A DNA stretch of 64,000 bases, taken from positions 1 to 64,000 of the forward strand of contig JAKLKW010000006.1 in NCBI GenBank assembly GCA_023150455.1, written 5' to 3'. Position 1 is the stretch's first letter, and each line of letters begins with the position of its first letter. Under the pieces are notes generated by a model. That model was not told the DNA's origin. It worked only from the letters and a program-made list of their open reading frames with translations, and did no database searches. Shown piece after piece: positions 25,756 through 33,826 of the stretch. The position numbers and the translations under genes were made by a program. The stretch is from Alphaproteobacteria bacterium. GTDB taxonomy: Bacteria; Pseudomonadota; Alphaproteobacteria; JAEULC01.

Positions 25756-26208
25756 TTAGAATGGAATATCGTCGTCCAACCCAGGTTTCGATCGTGTGTT
25801 TTCGGCAGGCACTTCCGCTCGCGGAGGTGAAAGCGCAGCAGGTGGGGTGACGGGTGGCAGGCGCCGCATCTCGTCCTCCACCGCTTTGGACTCCCCCACG
25901 ACTTGGAGCACATTTGTAGCCAGCTTCTGTGCAATTTCGGCAGAGGCCCATACGCCTCCGGGCAAAGCGAGTATCTCGAGGACAAATCTCGTCGCCGTGA
26001 GAAGGCCTAGTCTCCGCTTCTCCAGCTCAGCTTCGAACTCCCTGAGCTTGTCCAGCAACGCATCTCTCTTGGCGTCGGTGAGGTCCGCCTCCTCGACGCA
26101 TTTCCTGAGGGCGTGCAAGTAGCCGCGGATGCGATCCTTGACCTTCGGCTCAATGCGAACAGAGTCTCGCTTTCCGCGGATACTGTTGTCGAGAAGCAGC
26201 TGCGTCAT
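25756..26208 (-). CDS. Hypothetical protein with SSB-like C-terminal tip (3' part of a split gene)
   Basis: A 150-residue reading frame from the ATG at 26208, but the true protein probably begins upstream. The frame is open back to 26274 with no good start codon, and those extra codons (LTDFDQKVHRQFRADLDHY) read like protein. They connect by one frame step to the 80-residue frame at 26262-26504. The central part is a charged helix (KRDALLDKLREFEAELEKRR), then a more hydrophobic stretch, then a Pro-rich linker. The last residues, GLDDDIPF, match the acidic tip with which SSB recruits partner proteins. No OB fold is seen, so this is not SSB. Function unknown; the base composition is AT-richer than the neighbours. 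Confidence 0.6.
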   Translation of the reverse strand: MTQLLLDNSIRGKRDSVRIEPKVKDRIRGYLHALRKCVEEADLTDAKRDALLDKLREFEAELEKRRLGLLTATRFVLEILALPGGVWASAEIAQKLATNVLQVVGESKAVEDEMRRLPPVTPPAALSPPRAEVPAENTRSKPGLDDDIPF

Positions 26209-26261
26209 ATAGTGATCGAGATCGGCTCTGAACTGTCGATGAACCTTCTGGTCAAAATCCG

Positions 26262-26504
26262 TCAGCCGCGGACCTCAAGCGAGGCAAATGGCTCGATCTC
26301 ATATCGTTTGGCGGCAGCTATCACGACGTTCATGAAGCCGTGCCGAGCATCTTCCAGCAACTCCCAATCCTCTTGCGACTGCAGTTGGCCTGTGCGCTCA
26401 GCAAGACGACGTTGCGCATGCCGCACAAACGTAGCGAATGCTAGACGAGGATCTTCCGGAAGTTCATCCAGCTCGTCTTGTGTTACGAAGTCGAAGACAT
26501 TCAT
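26262..26504 (-). CDS. Hypothetical protein (5' part of a split gene)
   Basis: An 80-residue frame starting MNVFDFVTQDELDELPEDP, acidic at the N-terminus, then RLAFATFVRHAQRRLAERTG and a helix DWELLEDARHGFMNVVIAAAKRYEIEPF. I do not recognise a characterised family. It stops at 26262, and coherent protein sequence carries on in the neighbouring frame, so this and the frame at 25756-26208 look like one gene of about 248 codons interrupted by loss of a single base near 26,265-26,272. A sequencing error would look the same. The region lies next to the toxin-antitoxin pair in an AT-richer patch. Confidence 0.55.
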   Translation of the reverse strand: MNVFDFVTQDELDELPEDPRLAFATFVRHAQRRLAERTGQLQSQEDWELLEDARHGFMNVVIAAAKRYEIEPFASLEVRG

Positions 26505-26648
26505 GCGGCAACCAAATACAAAAATACATAATCAAGCATATAACATTTTGCCGCATGCAGAGTAGTGCCCTCAACGGCGCGGCCACCACCTACCCTGCAT
26601 CCATCGTGCACGTACAGAGTCGCCGGATGGCCCGGCGACGTTTCTTTT

Positions 26649-27758
26649 CTATCGCGCCAGCTTCTCCAGCACGATCTCGGCCAGCGACAGCGACGCGGTC
26701 AGTCCCGGCGATTCGATGCCGAACAGGTTGACCAGCCCCGGCACACCGTGGTCGCGCGGGCACTGGATCACGAAGTCCTTGGCGGGCTCGCCCGGGGCCT
26801 GCAGCTTGGGCCTGATGCCGCTATAGCCCGGCGCCAGCGCGCCGTCGGGCAGGCCGGGCCAGTACTGGCGGATCGCGGCGTAGAACCTCTCCGCGCGCGC
26901 CGGGTCGACGCCGTAGTCCAGCGTGTCGACCCATTCGATGTCGGGCCCGAAGCGCGCTTGGCCGCCCATGTCGATGGTCACGTGCACGCCGAGGCCGGCA
27001 TGCTCGGGCGCGGGATAGACCAGGCGGCGGAAGGGCGACTTGCAGCCCGCGAGCGTGAAGTAGTTGCCCTTGCAGAAATAGCGCTTGGGCACCGCCGACG
27101 CCGGCAGACCCTCGAGCGCTCCGGCCAAGGGCGGCGCCCCGTTGCCCGCGCTGTTGACGACGATGCGCGCCTTGAGGCGCATGGCGTCGGGTCCGCCGAC
27201 GCGGAGCTCGATCCCGTCGTTCATCACGCGGCCGCCCTCGACCGGGCTCTTGAACGCGACCATCATGCCACAGGATTCGGCGTCGCCCTGGTAGGCCAGC
27301 ATCAGCGCGTGGCTGTCGATGATGCCGGTCGACGGCGACAGCAGCGCGCCGACGCAGCGCACCTCGGGCTCCATCACCTTGACCTGGCGCGGCTCGAGAT
27401 ACTCGAGGTCGCCCACGCCGTTGGCCAGCGCCAGCTGGCGCAGCTTCTCCAGCCCCGGCATCTCGGCTTCCGTCGTGGCGACGATGATCTTGCCGCAATT
27501 GACATAGGGCACGCCGCGGTCGGCGCAGTAGGCATAGAGCGCGCGCCTGCCGGAGACGCAGGTCAGCGCCTTCAGGCTGCCGGGCGGGTAGTAGATGCCG
27601 GCGTGGATGACCTCGGAGTTGCGGCTGCTCGTGTGCGTGCCGATCGCGTCCTCGGCCTCCAGCACCACGACCTCGCGCCCGTCGAGCGCCAGGGCGCGCG
27701 CGATCGCCAGGCCCACCACCCCGGCGCCGATCACGACGCATTCCACCGTTTCGGTCAT
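26649..27758 (-). CDS. FAD-dependent oxidoreductase, L-2-hydroxyglutarate oxidase-like
   Basis: A 369-residue DAO-fold flavoprotein. The FAD motif [16 protein letters not shown] is at residues 8-23, followed by [29 protein letters not shown], which is characteristic of the LhgO/L2HGDH group. The C-terminal [13 protein letters not shown] and [18 protein letters not shown] also fit. LhgO oxidises L-2-hydroxyglutarate to 2-oxoglutarate, passing electrons to quinone or oxygen; a different 2-hydroxy acid is possible here. It starts 13 bp after the TRAP large permease and is the last gene of that operon, suggesting it oxidises the imported compound. Confidence 0.85.
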   Translation of the reverse strand: MTETVECVVIGAGVVGLAIARALALDGREVVVLEAEDAIGTHTSSRNSEVIHAGIYYPPGSLKALTCVSGRRALYAYCADRGVPYVNCGKIIVATTEAEMPGLEKLRQLALANGVGDLEYLEPRQVKVMEPEVRCVGALLSPSTGIIDSHALMLAYQGDAESCGMMVAFKSPVEGGRVMNDGIELRVGGPDAMRLKARIVVNSAGNGAPPLAGALEGLPASAVPKRYFCKGNYFTLAGCKSPFRRLVYPAPEHAGLGVHVTIDMGGQARFGPDIEWVDTLDYGVDPARAERFYAAIRQYWPGLPDGALAPGYSGIRPKLQAPGEPAKDFVIQCPRDHGVPGLVNLFGIESPGLTASLSLAEIVLEKLAR

Positions 27759-27771
27759 CGGCCTCAGCCGC

Positions 27772-29079
27772 TCAGCGCCGCACCATCATCTGGTCCGGCA
27801 GGAAGCTGACGATCTGCGGAAACAGCGTCACCAGCGCCACGGCGACGCACATCAGCGCGAACAGCGGCAGTGCCTGCACGGCGACCCACGTCACCTGCCG
27901 CCCGGTCATGCCCTGCAGCACGAACAGGTTGAAGCCGACCGGCGGCGTGATCTGCGCCATCTCGACCACCATCACGACGAAGATGCCGAACCAGATCAGG
28001 TCGATGCCGGCGGTCTGCACCGTCGGCAGCAGCACGGCCATGGTGAGGACCACCATCGAGATTCCGTCGAGGAAGCATCCGAGCAGGATATAGAACAAGG
28101 TCAGCGCGAAGATCAGCATGTAAGGCGACAGCTTGAGGCCGTCGATCCATTCCGCAAGGTGCCGCGGCAGCCCGGTGAAGCCCATCGCCAGCGTCAGGAA
28201 CTGCGCGCCCGCGAGGATCAGCGCGATCATGCAGGACAGCCGCGTCGCGCCCATGAGCGCCTCGACGAAATTGCGCCGCGTCAGCGCTCCCTGCGCCAGC
28301 GACAGGACGAGCGCCCCGACGACGCCCAGCGCCGCCGATTCCGTCGCCGTCGCCACGCCGGTGTAGATCGAACCCAGCACGACGGCGATCAGCAGCATGG
28401 CCGGGATCAGGTGGCGCGAGGCGTAGAGCTTTTCCCGAAGCGTGTAGCGCGCCGATTCCTGCGGCACCTTGCCCGGGTTCAAGAGCGCCCAGGCCGCGAC
28501 ATAGCCGCTGAACAGCGCCGCCAGCATGATGCCCGGCAAGAAGCCGGCGATGAACAGCTTGGCGATCGAGACCTCGGCTGCGACGCCGTAGACGATCAGG
28601 ATGATCGACGGCGGGATCAGCAGGCCGAGCGTGCCGGATCCGGCGAGCGTGCCGACGGCGAGCGCGTCCGGATAGCCGCGCGCCTTCAGCTCGGGCAGCG
28701 TGATCTTGCCGATGGTGGCGCAGGTCGCCGCCGACGAGCCGGAGATCGCGGCGAAGATGGCGCAGCCCACCACGTTGGTGTGCAGCAGCCGCCCGGGAAG
28801 GCGGCCTACCCAGGGCGCCAGGCCGCGGAACATGTCCTCCGACAGCCTGGTGCGGAACAGGATCTCGCCCATCCAGATGAACAGCGGCAGCGCCGTCAGG
28901 GTCCAGCTCGAGCTCGCGCCCCAGATCGTCGTCGCCATGGCGTCGCCGGCCGGGCGCGTGGTGAAGAACACCATGGCCACCATGGCGACGCCCAGCAGCG
29001 ACAGGCCGATCCAGACGCCCGAGCCCAGCAGCGCGAACAGCACGACCAGGAGGATGCCGAAGAGCGCGAAATCTTCCAT
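27772..29079 (-). CDS. dctM: TRAP transporter large permease (DctM type)
   Basis: A 435-residue membrane protein with about 12 helices, matching the TRAP DctM family: [28 protein letters not shown] near the first third, [23 protein letters not shown] in the middle and [20 protein letters not shown] near the end. It forms the sodium-coupled translocation pore with the small permease. It starts three bases after the small-permease gene and is followed by the L-2-hydroxyglutarate-oxidase-like gene. Confidence 0.93.
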   Translation of the reverse strand: MEDFALFGILLVVLFALLGSGVWIGLSLLGVAMVAMVFFTTRPAGDAMATTIWGASSSWTLTALPLFIWMGEILFRTRLSEDMFRGLAPWVGRLPGRLLHTNVVGCAIFAAISGSSAATCATIGKITLPELKARGYPDALAVGTLAGSGTLGLLIPPSIILIVYGVAAEVSIAKLFIAGFLPGIMLAALFSGYVAAWALLNPGKVPQESARYTLREKLYASRHLIPAMLLIAVVLGSIYTGVATATESAALGVVGALVLSLAQGALTRRNFVEALMGATRLSCMIALILAGAQFLTLAMGFTGLPRHLAEWIDGLKLSPYMLIFALTLFYILLGCFLDGISMVVLTMAVLLPTVQTAGIDLIWFGIFVVMVVEMAQITPPVGFNLFVLQGMTGRQVTWVAVQALPLFALMCVAVALVTLFPQIVSFLPDQMMVRR

Positions 29080-29082
29080 GCA

Positions 29083-29598
29083 TCAGCGCTCGATATGCGC
29101 GTCCTCGGCGTCGGTAGCCCGGACCAGCGCGCCGCCGCGCGCCACGTCCACCAGCTTCTCGGCTATCGCGACGAAGAGGACGGTGGTGCCCAGCGCCATG
29201 GCCGACTGCGGGAACCACAGCGGCACCGGGATCAGCCCCTGCGACACGTCGTTGAGCTGCCAGGACACGTAGGTCGACTTCACGCTGTAGTAGGCGAAGT
29301 AGCCAGAAAGGAAGCCGCCGGCCGCGAGGCACCACAGCTCGAGCCAGCGCCGCGGCGCGCCGGTCACGCGGTCGAGGAACAGCGTGACGCGGATGTGCTC
29401 GCCATGGCCGAACGCATAGGCGAGCGCCAGGAACGAGGACGCGGCCATCGAGAACCCGGCGAAGTCGTCGGCCGAGCGCGCGACGTAGCCGAACAGCCCG
29501 CCGCCGATCGAGTACAGCGAGCACAGGCATACGCCGACCAGGAACACGGCCGCCAGTCCGCCGCAGAACGAATAGAGTCGCGCCAGGATTCGCCGCAT
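29083..29598 (-). CDS. dctQ: TRAP transporter small permease (DctQ type)
   Basis: About 171 residues with four predicted membrane helices, matching DctQ. The segment DDFAGFSMAASSFLALAYAFGHGEHIRVTLFLDRV is typical of the family (helix 2 and the RV-L loop). The start at ATG 29598 follows the domain boundary; upstream codons are Arg-rich. It lies between the solute-binding protein gene (80-bp gap containing a weak GGACG/CGTCC hairpin) and dctM. Confidence 0.9.
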   Translation of the reverse strand: MRRILARLYSFCGGLAAVFLVGVCLCSLYSIGGGLFGYVARSADDFAGFSMAASSFLALAYAFGHGEHIRVTLFLDRVTGAPRRWLELWCLAAGGFLSGYFAYYSVKSTYVSWQLNDVSQGLIPVPLWFPQSAMALGTTVLFVAIAEKLVDVARGGALVRATDAEDAHIER

Positions 29599-29678
29599 CA
29601 CGACGATCTGTATGCAAGCTGCATGCAAGGGACGGAGCGATCGGAGGGACGGACCGGAACGTCCGCCCCTCGCGCCGG

Positions 29679-30665
29679 CTACATCTTGCGGTAGGCGTCG
29701 ACGATGGCCTTGCCGTCCGCCCCGGCCTTCTTGAGCCATTCCTCGGTCATGACCTTGCCGATCTCCTGCAGCTCCTTCTTGAACTGCGCGCTCGGCGGCG
29801 AGACGGTCATGCCGTTCTTCGCCAGGGTCTCGGTCGCCAGCTTCTGCGCCGCTTCGCTGGCGGCCCAGCCCGCGGCTTCGGCCTTCTTCGCCTCGGCCAG
29901 CACGATGTCCTGCGTCTTCTTGTCCAGCTTGGCGAAGGCGTCCTTGTTGACGATCACCATGTTCTTCGGCTGCCAGCCCTGGACGTCATAGAAGTACTTC
30001 AACTGCTCCCACACCTTGCTGTCCATGCCGGTCTGGCTCGACGTCGCCATCGAATTGACCTTGCCGGTCGCCAGGGCCTGGCTCAGCTCGGCGGCCTGGA
30101 CCGTGATCGGCTGCGATTTCAGCAGCTCGCCCAGGCGATTGGTCGCGGGGCTGTAGGCGCGCCATTTCAGGCCTTCCATGTCCTTCACAGAGGCGATCGG
30201 CTTGTTGGCGTAGAAGCCCTGCGGCGGCCACGCGACGGCATAGAGCAGCCTGGCGTTCCAGGCGTCGAGCTGCTTGCCGATCACCGGCTTGGATGCCTCG
30301 TACAGCTTCTTCGCGTCGGCGTAGCTCGCGGTCAGGAACGGCACGCCGTCGACCCCGAAGAGGGCGCTCTCGTTCTCCAGGCTGACGCCCAGGATCTCGC
30401 CGATCTGCGCCTGGCCGGTCTGCACCGCGCGCTTGATCTCGGGCAGCTTGAACAGCGAGGCGCCGGGATGCGTGGTGATCACGAGCTGCCCGCCGCTGGC
30501 GGACTTCACCGCTTCGGCGAATTTCTGCGCGTTGACCGAGTGGAAATTCGTGGCCGGATAGGCCATCGGCATGTCCCACTTCGTCTGCGCCGCGGCCGGC
30601 GCTGCCGCGGCCGCGCCCAGCGCCAGGACGGCCATGGCGACCGTCGCGGAAAGAATCGTCCTCAT
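29679..30665 (-). CDS. dctP: TRAP transporter substrate-binding protein (DctP type)
   Basis: A 328-residue periplasmic binding protein. A Sec signal peptide occupies residues 1-26 (hydrophobic core MAVLALGAAAAAPAAA, cleavage after AAAQ-like). The mature part has WDMPMAYPATNFHSVNAQKFAEAVK, LGVSLENESALFGVDGVPF and KDMEGLKWRAYSPATNRLGELLKSQP, where the arginine in the last stretch normally binds the substrate carboxylate. An organic acid ligand is therefore likely. It is the first gene of a dctPQM plus oxidoreductase operon. A 10-bp palindrome GACATATGTC lies 15-25 bp upstream of its ATG. Confidence 0.92.
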   Translation of the reverse strand: MRTILSATVAMAVLALGAAAAAPAAAQTKWDMPMAYPATNFHSVNAQKFAEAVKSASGGQLVITTHPGASLFKLPEIKRAVQTGQAQIGEILGVSLENESALFGVDGVPFLTASYADAKKLYEASKPVIGKQLDAWNARLLYAVAWPPQGFYANKPIASVKDMEGLKWRAYSPATNRLGELLKSQPITVQAAELSQALATGKVNSMATSSQTGMDSKVWEQLKYFYDVQGWQPKNMVIVNKDAFAKLDKKTQDIVLAEAKKAEAAGWAASEAAQKLATETLAKNGMTVSPPSAQFKKELQEIGKVMTEEWLKKAGADGKAIVDAYRKM

Positions 30666-30773
30666 CCGTTCGAGCTCCCTGACATATGTCTGAGGACCGG
30701 CCCGGGACCGGGCCAGCTTGCCCCCTTGCCGCCTACTCTAGCCAATGGCCCTGGACGGCGAAAGGGCGCGATG

Positions 30774-31199
30774 TCAGGCCGCCGCGGCAGGCATCCTGGC
30801 CTTGACCGCATCGGGGATTCGGCCCGATTTCAGTCCTTCGGGATGAGCCGGATCGTCGACGCCCCAGATGCGCGTCTCGCTGCCCTCCACGGCGACCTCG
30901 CCCCCGACGCGGACCACGTGCTCCAGCTCGAAGCTGCGCGTGCCCCAGCGCTTCAATCGCGTCTCGATCTCCAGCACGTCGCCGAACCGCGCCGGCCGGC
31001 GGAAGCGCGCGCGCGCGTCGACCAGCGGCAGGCCGCGGCTGCCGTGCTCGCGCGTCAGCGCGTCCCAATAGAGCCCGTTGGTCTCGAACAGGTGCCGCGT
31101 CGCCGCGTCGAACCACGAGAAGTAGTTCGGGTAGTAGACGATGCGCGCCGGGTCGCAATCGCCCCACTCGACCTTGACCGTGTAGACGCTGCTCGTCAT
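30774..31199 (-). CDS. Acyl-CoA thioesterase, 4-hydroxybenzoyl-CoA thioesterase-like
   Basis: A 141-residue hot-dog-fold protein. The motif VEWGDCDPARIVYYPNYFSWFDAATRHLF at residues 9-37 contains the catalytic aspartate of the 4-HBT (YbgC-like) group, and RARFRRPARFGDVLEIETR follows as expected. It hydrolyses an acyl-CoA thioester in the cytoplasm; the acyl group is not predictable. The ATG at 31199 is 14 bp after the rsmD stop on the same strand, so it may be the tail gene of the rluB-rsmD transcript. Confidence 0.87.
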   Translation of the reverse strand: MTSSVYTVKVEWGDCDPARIVYYPNYFSWFDAATRHLFETNGLYWDALTREHGSRGLPLVDARARFRRPARFGDVLEIETRLKRWGTRSFELEHVVRVGGEVAVEGSETRIWGVDDPAHPEGLKSGRIPDAVKARMPAAAA

Positions 31200-31213
31200 C
31201 CCCGCCCCCGGCT

Positions 31214-31783
31214 TCAGTCCCCGCCGGGGGCTTGATAGCGCAAAAACAGGAAGCGCGCGCGTCCGTAGCGCCTCGCGTCGACCGGGTGGAAATCGTGCGG
31301 CGGCACCACCTCGTCCTCGGCGTCGTGCTCGACGACGATGATGGCGCCCGGCGCAAGCCAGCCCTTGGCGGCGAGCGCTTCCAGCGCCTCGGCGGCCAGG
31401 TTCTCGCCGTAGGGAGGGTCGAGGAAGGCCAGCGAGACCGGCAGCTCGGCCGCGGGCGGCTTGACCGCGTCGGCGCGCAGGACCGTGCAGGACTTGCCTT
31501 CGCCCAGCTTGGCGGCGTTGGCGCGGATCGCCGCGACGGCGGCCGGGTCCTTTTCCATGAACCACACGCGCTCGGCGCCTCGCGACAGGGCTTCCAGTCC
31601 CATCGCGCCGGTGCCGGCGAAAGCGTCCAGCACGCGCGCCGCCGTCAGCACCCCGGCGATTTCCGGCCCATGGGCGAGGACGTCGAACACGGCCTGGCGC
31701 GCCCGGTCGGCGGTCGGGCGCACCTGCAGGCCTTCCGGCGCCGCGATGGCGCGGCCGCGGTGCCTACCGGCGACGATCCGCAC
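31214..31783 (-). CDS. rsmD: 16S rRNA (guanine(966)-N(2))-methyltransferase
   Basis: A 189-residue RsmD. The N-terminal MRIVAGRHRGRAIAAPEG and RPTADRARQAVFDVL are hallmark sequences; the SAM site is VLDAFAGTGAMGLEALSRG, and the catalytic FLDPPYGENL matches the DPPY motif of N2-guanine methyltransferases. It methylates G966 of 16S rRNA during 30S assembly. Its start overlaps the 3' end of rluB by 20 bp, as in many proteobacteria. Confidence 0.95.
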   Translation of the reverse strand: MRIVAGRHRGRAIAAPEGLQVRPTADRARQAVFDVLAHGPEIAGVLTAARVLDAFAGTGAMGLEALSRGAERVWFMEKDPAAVAAIRANAAKLGEGKSCTVLRADAVKPPAAELPVSLAFLDPPYGENLAAEALEALAAKGWLAPGAIIVVEHDAEDEVVPPHDFHPVDARRYGRARFLFLRYQAPGGD

Positions 31784-32519
31784 CCGCGCCCCCCGTGTCG
31801 TAGACCGCGCCGACTTGGTCTTTCAGAACGCGCGCGGGCACCTCCTCCGCCTCGCCGCGCGGCAGCAGGCCCAGCTGGAACGGGCCGTAGGCGACGCGGA
31901 TCAGGCGATTGACCGCGAGCCCCATGGACTCGCACAGCCGGCGCACCTCGCGGTTGCGGCCTTCGCTCAGCGCCATGGTCAGCCAGGCGTTGCCGCCCTT
32001 CTCGCGTTCCAGCCGCGCCTCGACCGGCCCGAATTTCACGCCGTCGACGGTGACGCCCTCGGCCAGCTTCGCCAGCCGCGCCGGGTCGACGCGGCCGTGG
32101 ACGCGCACGCGGTAACGCCTGACCCACCCGGTCGACGGCAGCTCGAGATGGCGCGCCAGCGCACCGTCGTTGGTCAGCAGCAGCAGGCCTTCCGAGGTCA
32201 GGTCGAGCCTGCCCACGGTCAGGACCCGTGGCAGGCCGGGCGGCAGCCGGTCGAACACGGTCGGGCGGCCCTGCGGATCGCGCGCCGTGGTCACCAGCCC
32301 GGCCGGCTTGTGATAGCGCCACAACCGCGTGCGCTCGCGCGCGGGCAGCGGCCGCCCGTCCACCTTGATGCGCGCCGGCTCGTCGACCACCACGCCGGGC
32401 GAGGTCAGCACCTTGTTGTCGAGCTTGACGCGGCCCTCGGCGATCAGCCGCTCGGCGTCGCGGCGCGAGCACAGGCCGGCGCGGGCGATCAGCTTGGCGA
32501 CGCGTTGCGGTTCGGGCAT
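31764..32519 (-). CDS. rluB: 23S rRNA pseudouridine synthase, RluB/RsuA family
   Basis: A 251-residue pseudouridine synthase. An S4 RNA-binding domain is at the N-terminus (RVAKLIARAGLCSRRDAERLIAEGRV), and the catalytic domain has VGRLDLTSEGLLLLTNDG, with the catalytic aspartate in RLD, and ALSEGRNREVRRL. RluB modifies U2605 of 23S rRNA; RluE/RluF and RsuA are relatives with other targets. The length and the coupling with rsmD favour the RluB-type assignment. The C-terminal tail is short and basic. Confidence 0.92.
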   Translation of the reverse strand: MPEPQRVAKLIARAGLCSRRDAERLIAEGRVKLDNKVLTSPGVVVDEPARIKVDGRPLPARERTRLWRYHKPAGLVTTARDPQGRPTVFDRLPPGLPRVLTVGRLDLTSEGLLLLTNDGALARHLELPSTGWVRRYRVRVHGRVDPARLAKLAEGVTVDGVKFGPVEARLEREKGGNAWLTMALSEGRNREVRRLCESMGLAVNRLIRVAYGPFQLGLLPRGEAEEVPARVLKDQVGAVYDTGGAGADRRR

Positions 32520-32553
32520 GCCGGGCCAGGAATACTGTTGGAGCGCCGCTCTT

Positions 32554-33264
32554 TCAGCGGCAGGCGGCGATGAATGCGTCGAAGATCCGGTCGTCCCCGG
32601 GCGAGATCGAGAACTCGGGATGCCATTGCACGCCCAGGCAGAAGCGGTAGCGCGGGGCTTCCATGCCCTCGATCACGCCGTCCGGCGCGCGGGCGTTGAC
32701 GACGACGCCGGCGGGCTCGTCCTTGGCCGCCTGGTGATGGGCGCTGTTGACCGGCAGCTCGTGCGTGCCGACCGCGCGGTGCAGCAGCGTGCCGGGCACG
32801 ATCATGACGTCGTGGCCCGGCTCGTTGCGCGGGTTCGGCTGCTCGTGCTTCAGCGCCCCCGGCACCTCGTCCGGGATGTGCTGGATCAGCGTGCCGCCCA
32901 GCACGACGTGCAGCAGCTGCTGGCCGCCGCAGATGCCCAGCACCGGCAGGTCGCGCCCGAGCGCGCCGCGCGTGACCGCCAGCTCGAACGCGGTGCGGCG
33001 GTCCTTGGTGGTGACCTTGGCGTGGCGCGTCGTCGCGCCGAAGATCGCCGGATCCACGTCGAAGGCGCCGCCGGTGACGATCAGCCCGTCGATGCGGCCG
33101 AGGTAGTCGGCCGCCCGCTCCGGCTCGTGCGGCAGCAGGATCGGCAACCCGCCCGCGCGCGCCACCGCCGCGCAATAGTTCTCGCGCACGGCATACCACG
33201 GGAACTTGGAATAGCCGCCCGGCTGCTCGGCATCGAGCGTCAGGCCGATCACGGGAAGGGACAT
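32554..33264 (-). CDS. Gamma-glutamyl-gamma-aminobutyrate hydrolase family protein (class I glutamine amidotransferase)
   Basis: A 236-residue peptidase C26/PuuD-type protein. The nucleophile is C112 in LGICGGQQ and the catalytic histidine H215 in VQWHPEF; DGLIVTGGAFDVDP near residue 59 is also typical. PuuD splits gamma-glutamyl-GABA in putrescine breakdown; other members act on other gamma-glutamyl compounds. No other putrescine genes are nearby, so the substrate is open. It is divergent from tadA, with 99 bp between the starts. Confidence 0.88.
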   Translation of the reverse strand: MSLPVIGLTLDAEQPGGYSKFPWYAVRENYCAAVARAGGLPILLPHEPERAADYLGRIDGLIVTGGAFDVDPAIFGATTRHAKVTTKDRRTAFELAVTRGALGRDLPVLGICGGQQLLHVVLGGTLIQHIPDEVPGALKHEQPNPRNEPGHDVMIVPGTLLHRAVGTHELPVNSAHHQAAKDEPAGVVVNARAPDGVIEGMEAPRYRFCLGVQWHPEFSISPGDDRIFDAFIAACR

Positions 33265-33363
33265 GGCAGGATTCTAAGGGGCGCGCACCAGGGGGACAAT
33301 GCCCAATCGGGCTGCCGACAGCCGGCTTGACCGCGCATGGGGCGTCCGGCCAGTGTCCGCGCC

Positions 33364-33822
33364 ATGACCGAGCGGCGATCTCATATGGATCTCGCCCTCG
33401 CCGAGGCGGAGAAGGGGGCCGCGTCCGGCGAGGTGCCGGTCGGCGCGGTCGTGGTCGAAGTCGCGTCGGGCCGCGTGCTGGCGACGGCGCACAACCGGAC
33501 CGAGACCGACCGCGACCCGACGGCGCATGCCGAGCTGCTGGCGATCCGAATGGCGGCTGCGGCCTTGGGCGTGCCGCGCTTGGTAGACTGCGATCTCTAC
33601 GTGACGCTCGAGCCCTGCCCGATGTGCGCCCAGGCGATCTCGTTTGCGCGAATCCGGCGGCTCTACTATGGGGCCGACGATCCGAAGGGCGGCGGCGTCG
33701 TGCATGGGCCGCGCATCTTCGCGCAGCCGACCTGTCGCCACGTGCCCGAAATCTACGGCGGCATCGGCGAGGTCCGGGCGGGCGAATTGCTGCGTGCGTT
33801 CTTCGCGAGCCGGCGCGGATAG
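33364..33822 (+). CDS. tadA: tRNA adenosine(34) deaminase
   Basis: A 152-residue zinc deaminase. The catalytic HAE is H55-A56-E57 and the zinc cysteines are C85 and C88 in PCPMC. RIRRLYYGADDPKGGG and the GPRIFAQPTCRH stretch follow the usual TadA pattern. It converts A34 to inosine in tRNA-Arg. The ATG at 33364 gives the standard length, and a second ATG at 33385 is possible. The next gene is on the other strand with its stop four bases away. Confidence 0.9.
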   Translation: MTERRSHMDLALAEAEKGAASGEVPVGAVVVEVASGRVLATAHNRTETDRDPTAHAELLAIRMAAAALGVPRLVDCDLYVTLEPCPMCAQAISFARIRRLYYGADDPKGGGVVHGPRIFAQPTCRHVPEIYGGIGEVRAGELLRAFFASRRG

Positions 33823-33826
33823 GCGA

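Noticed and set aside
25756..26208. Single-stranded DNA-binding protein
   Set aside because: Only the last six to eight residues resemble SSB; no OB-fold strands are seen.
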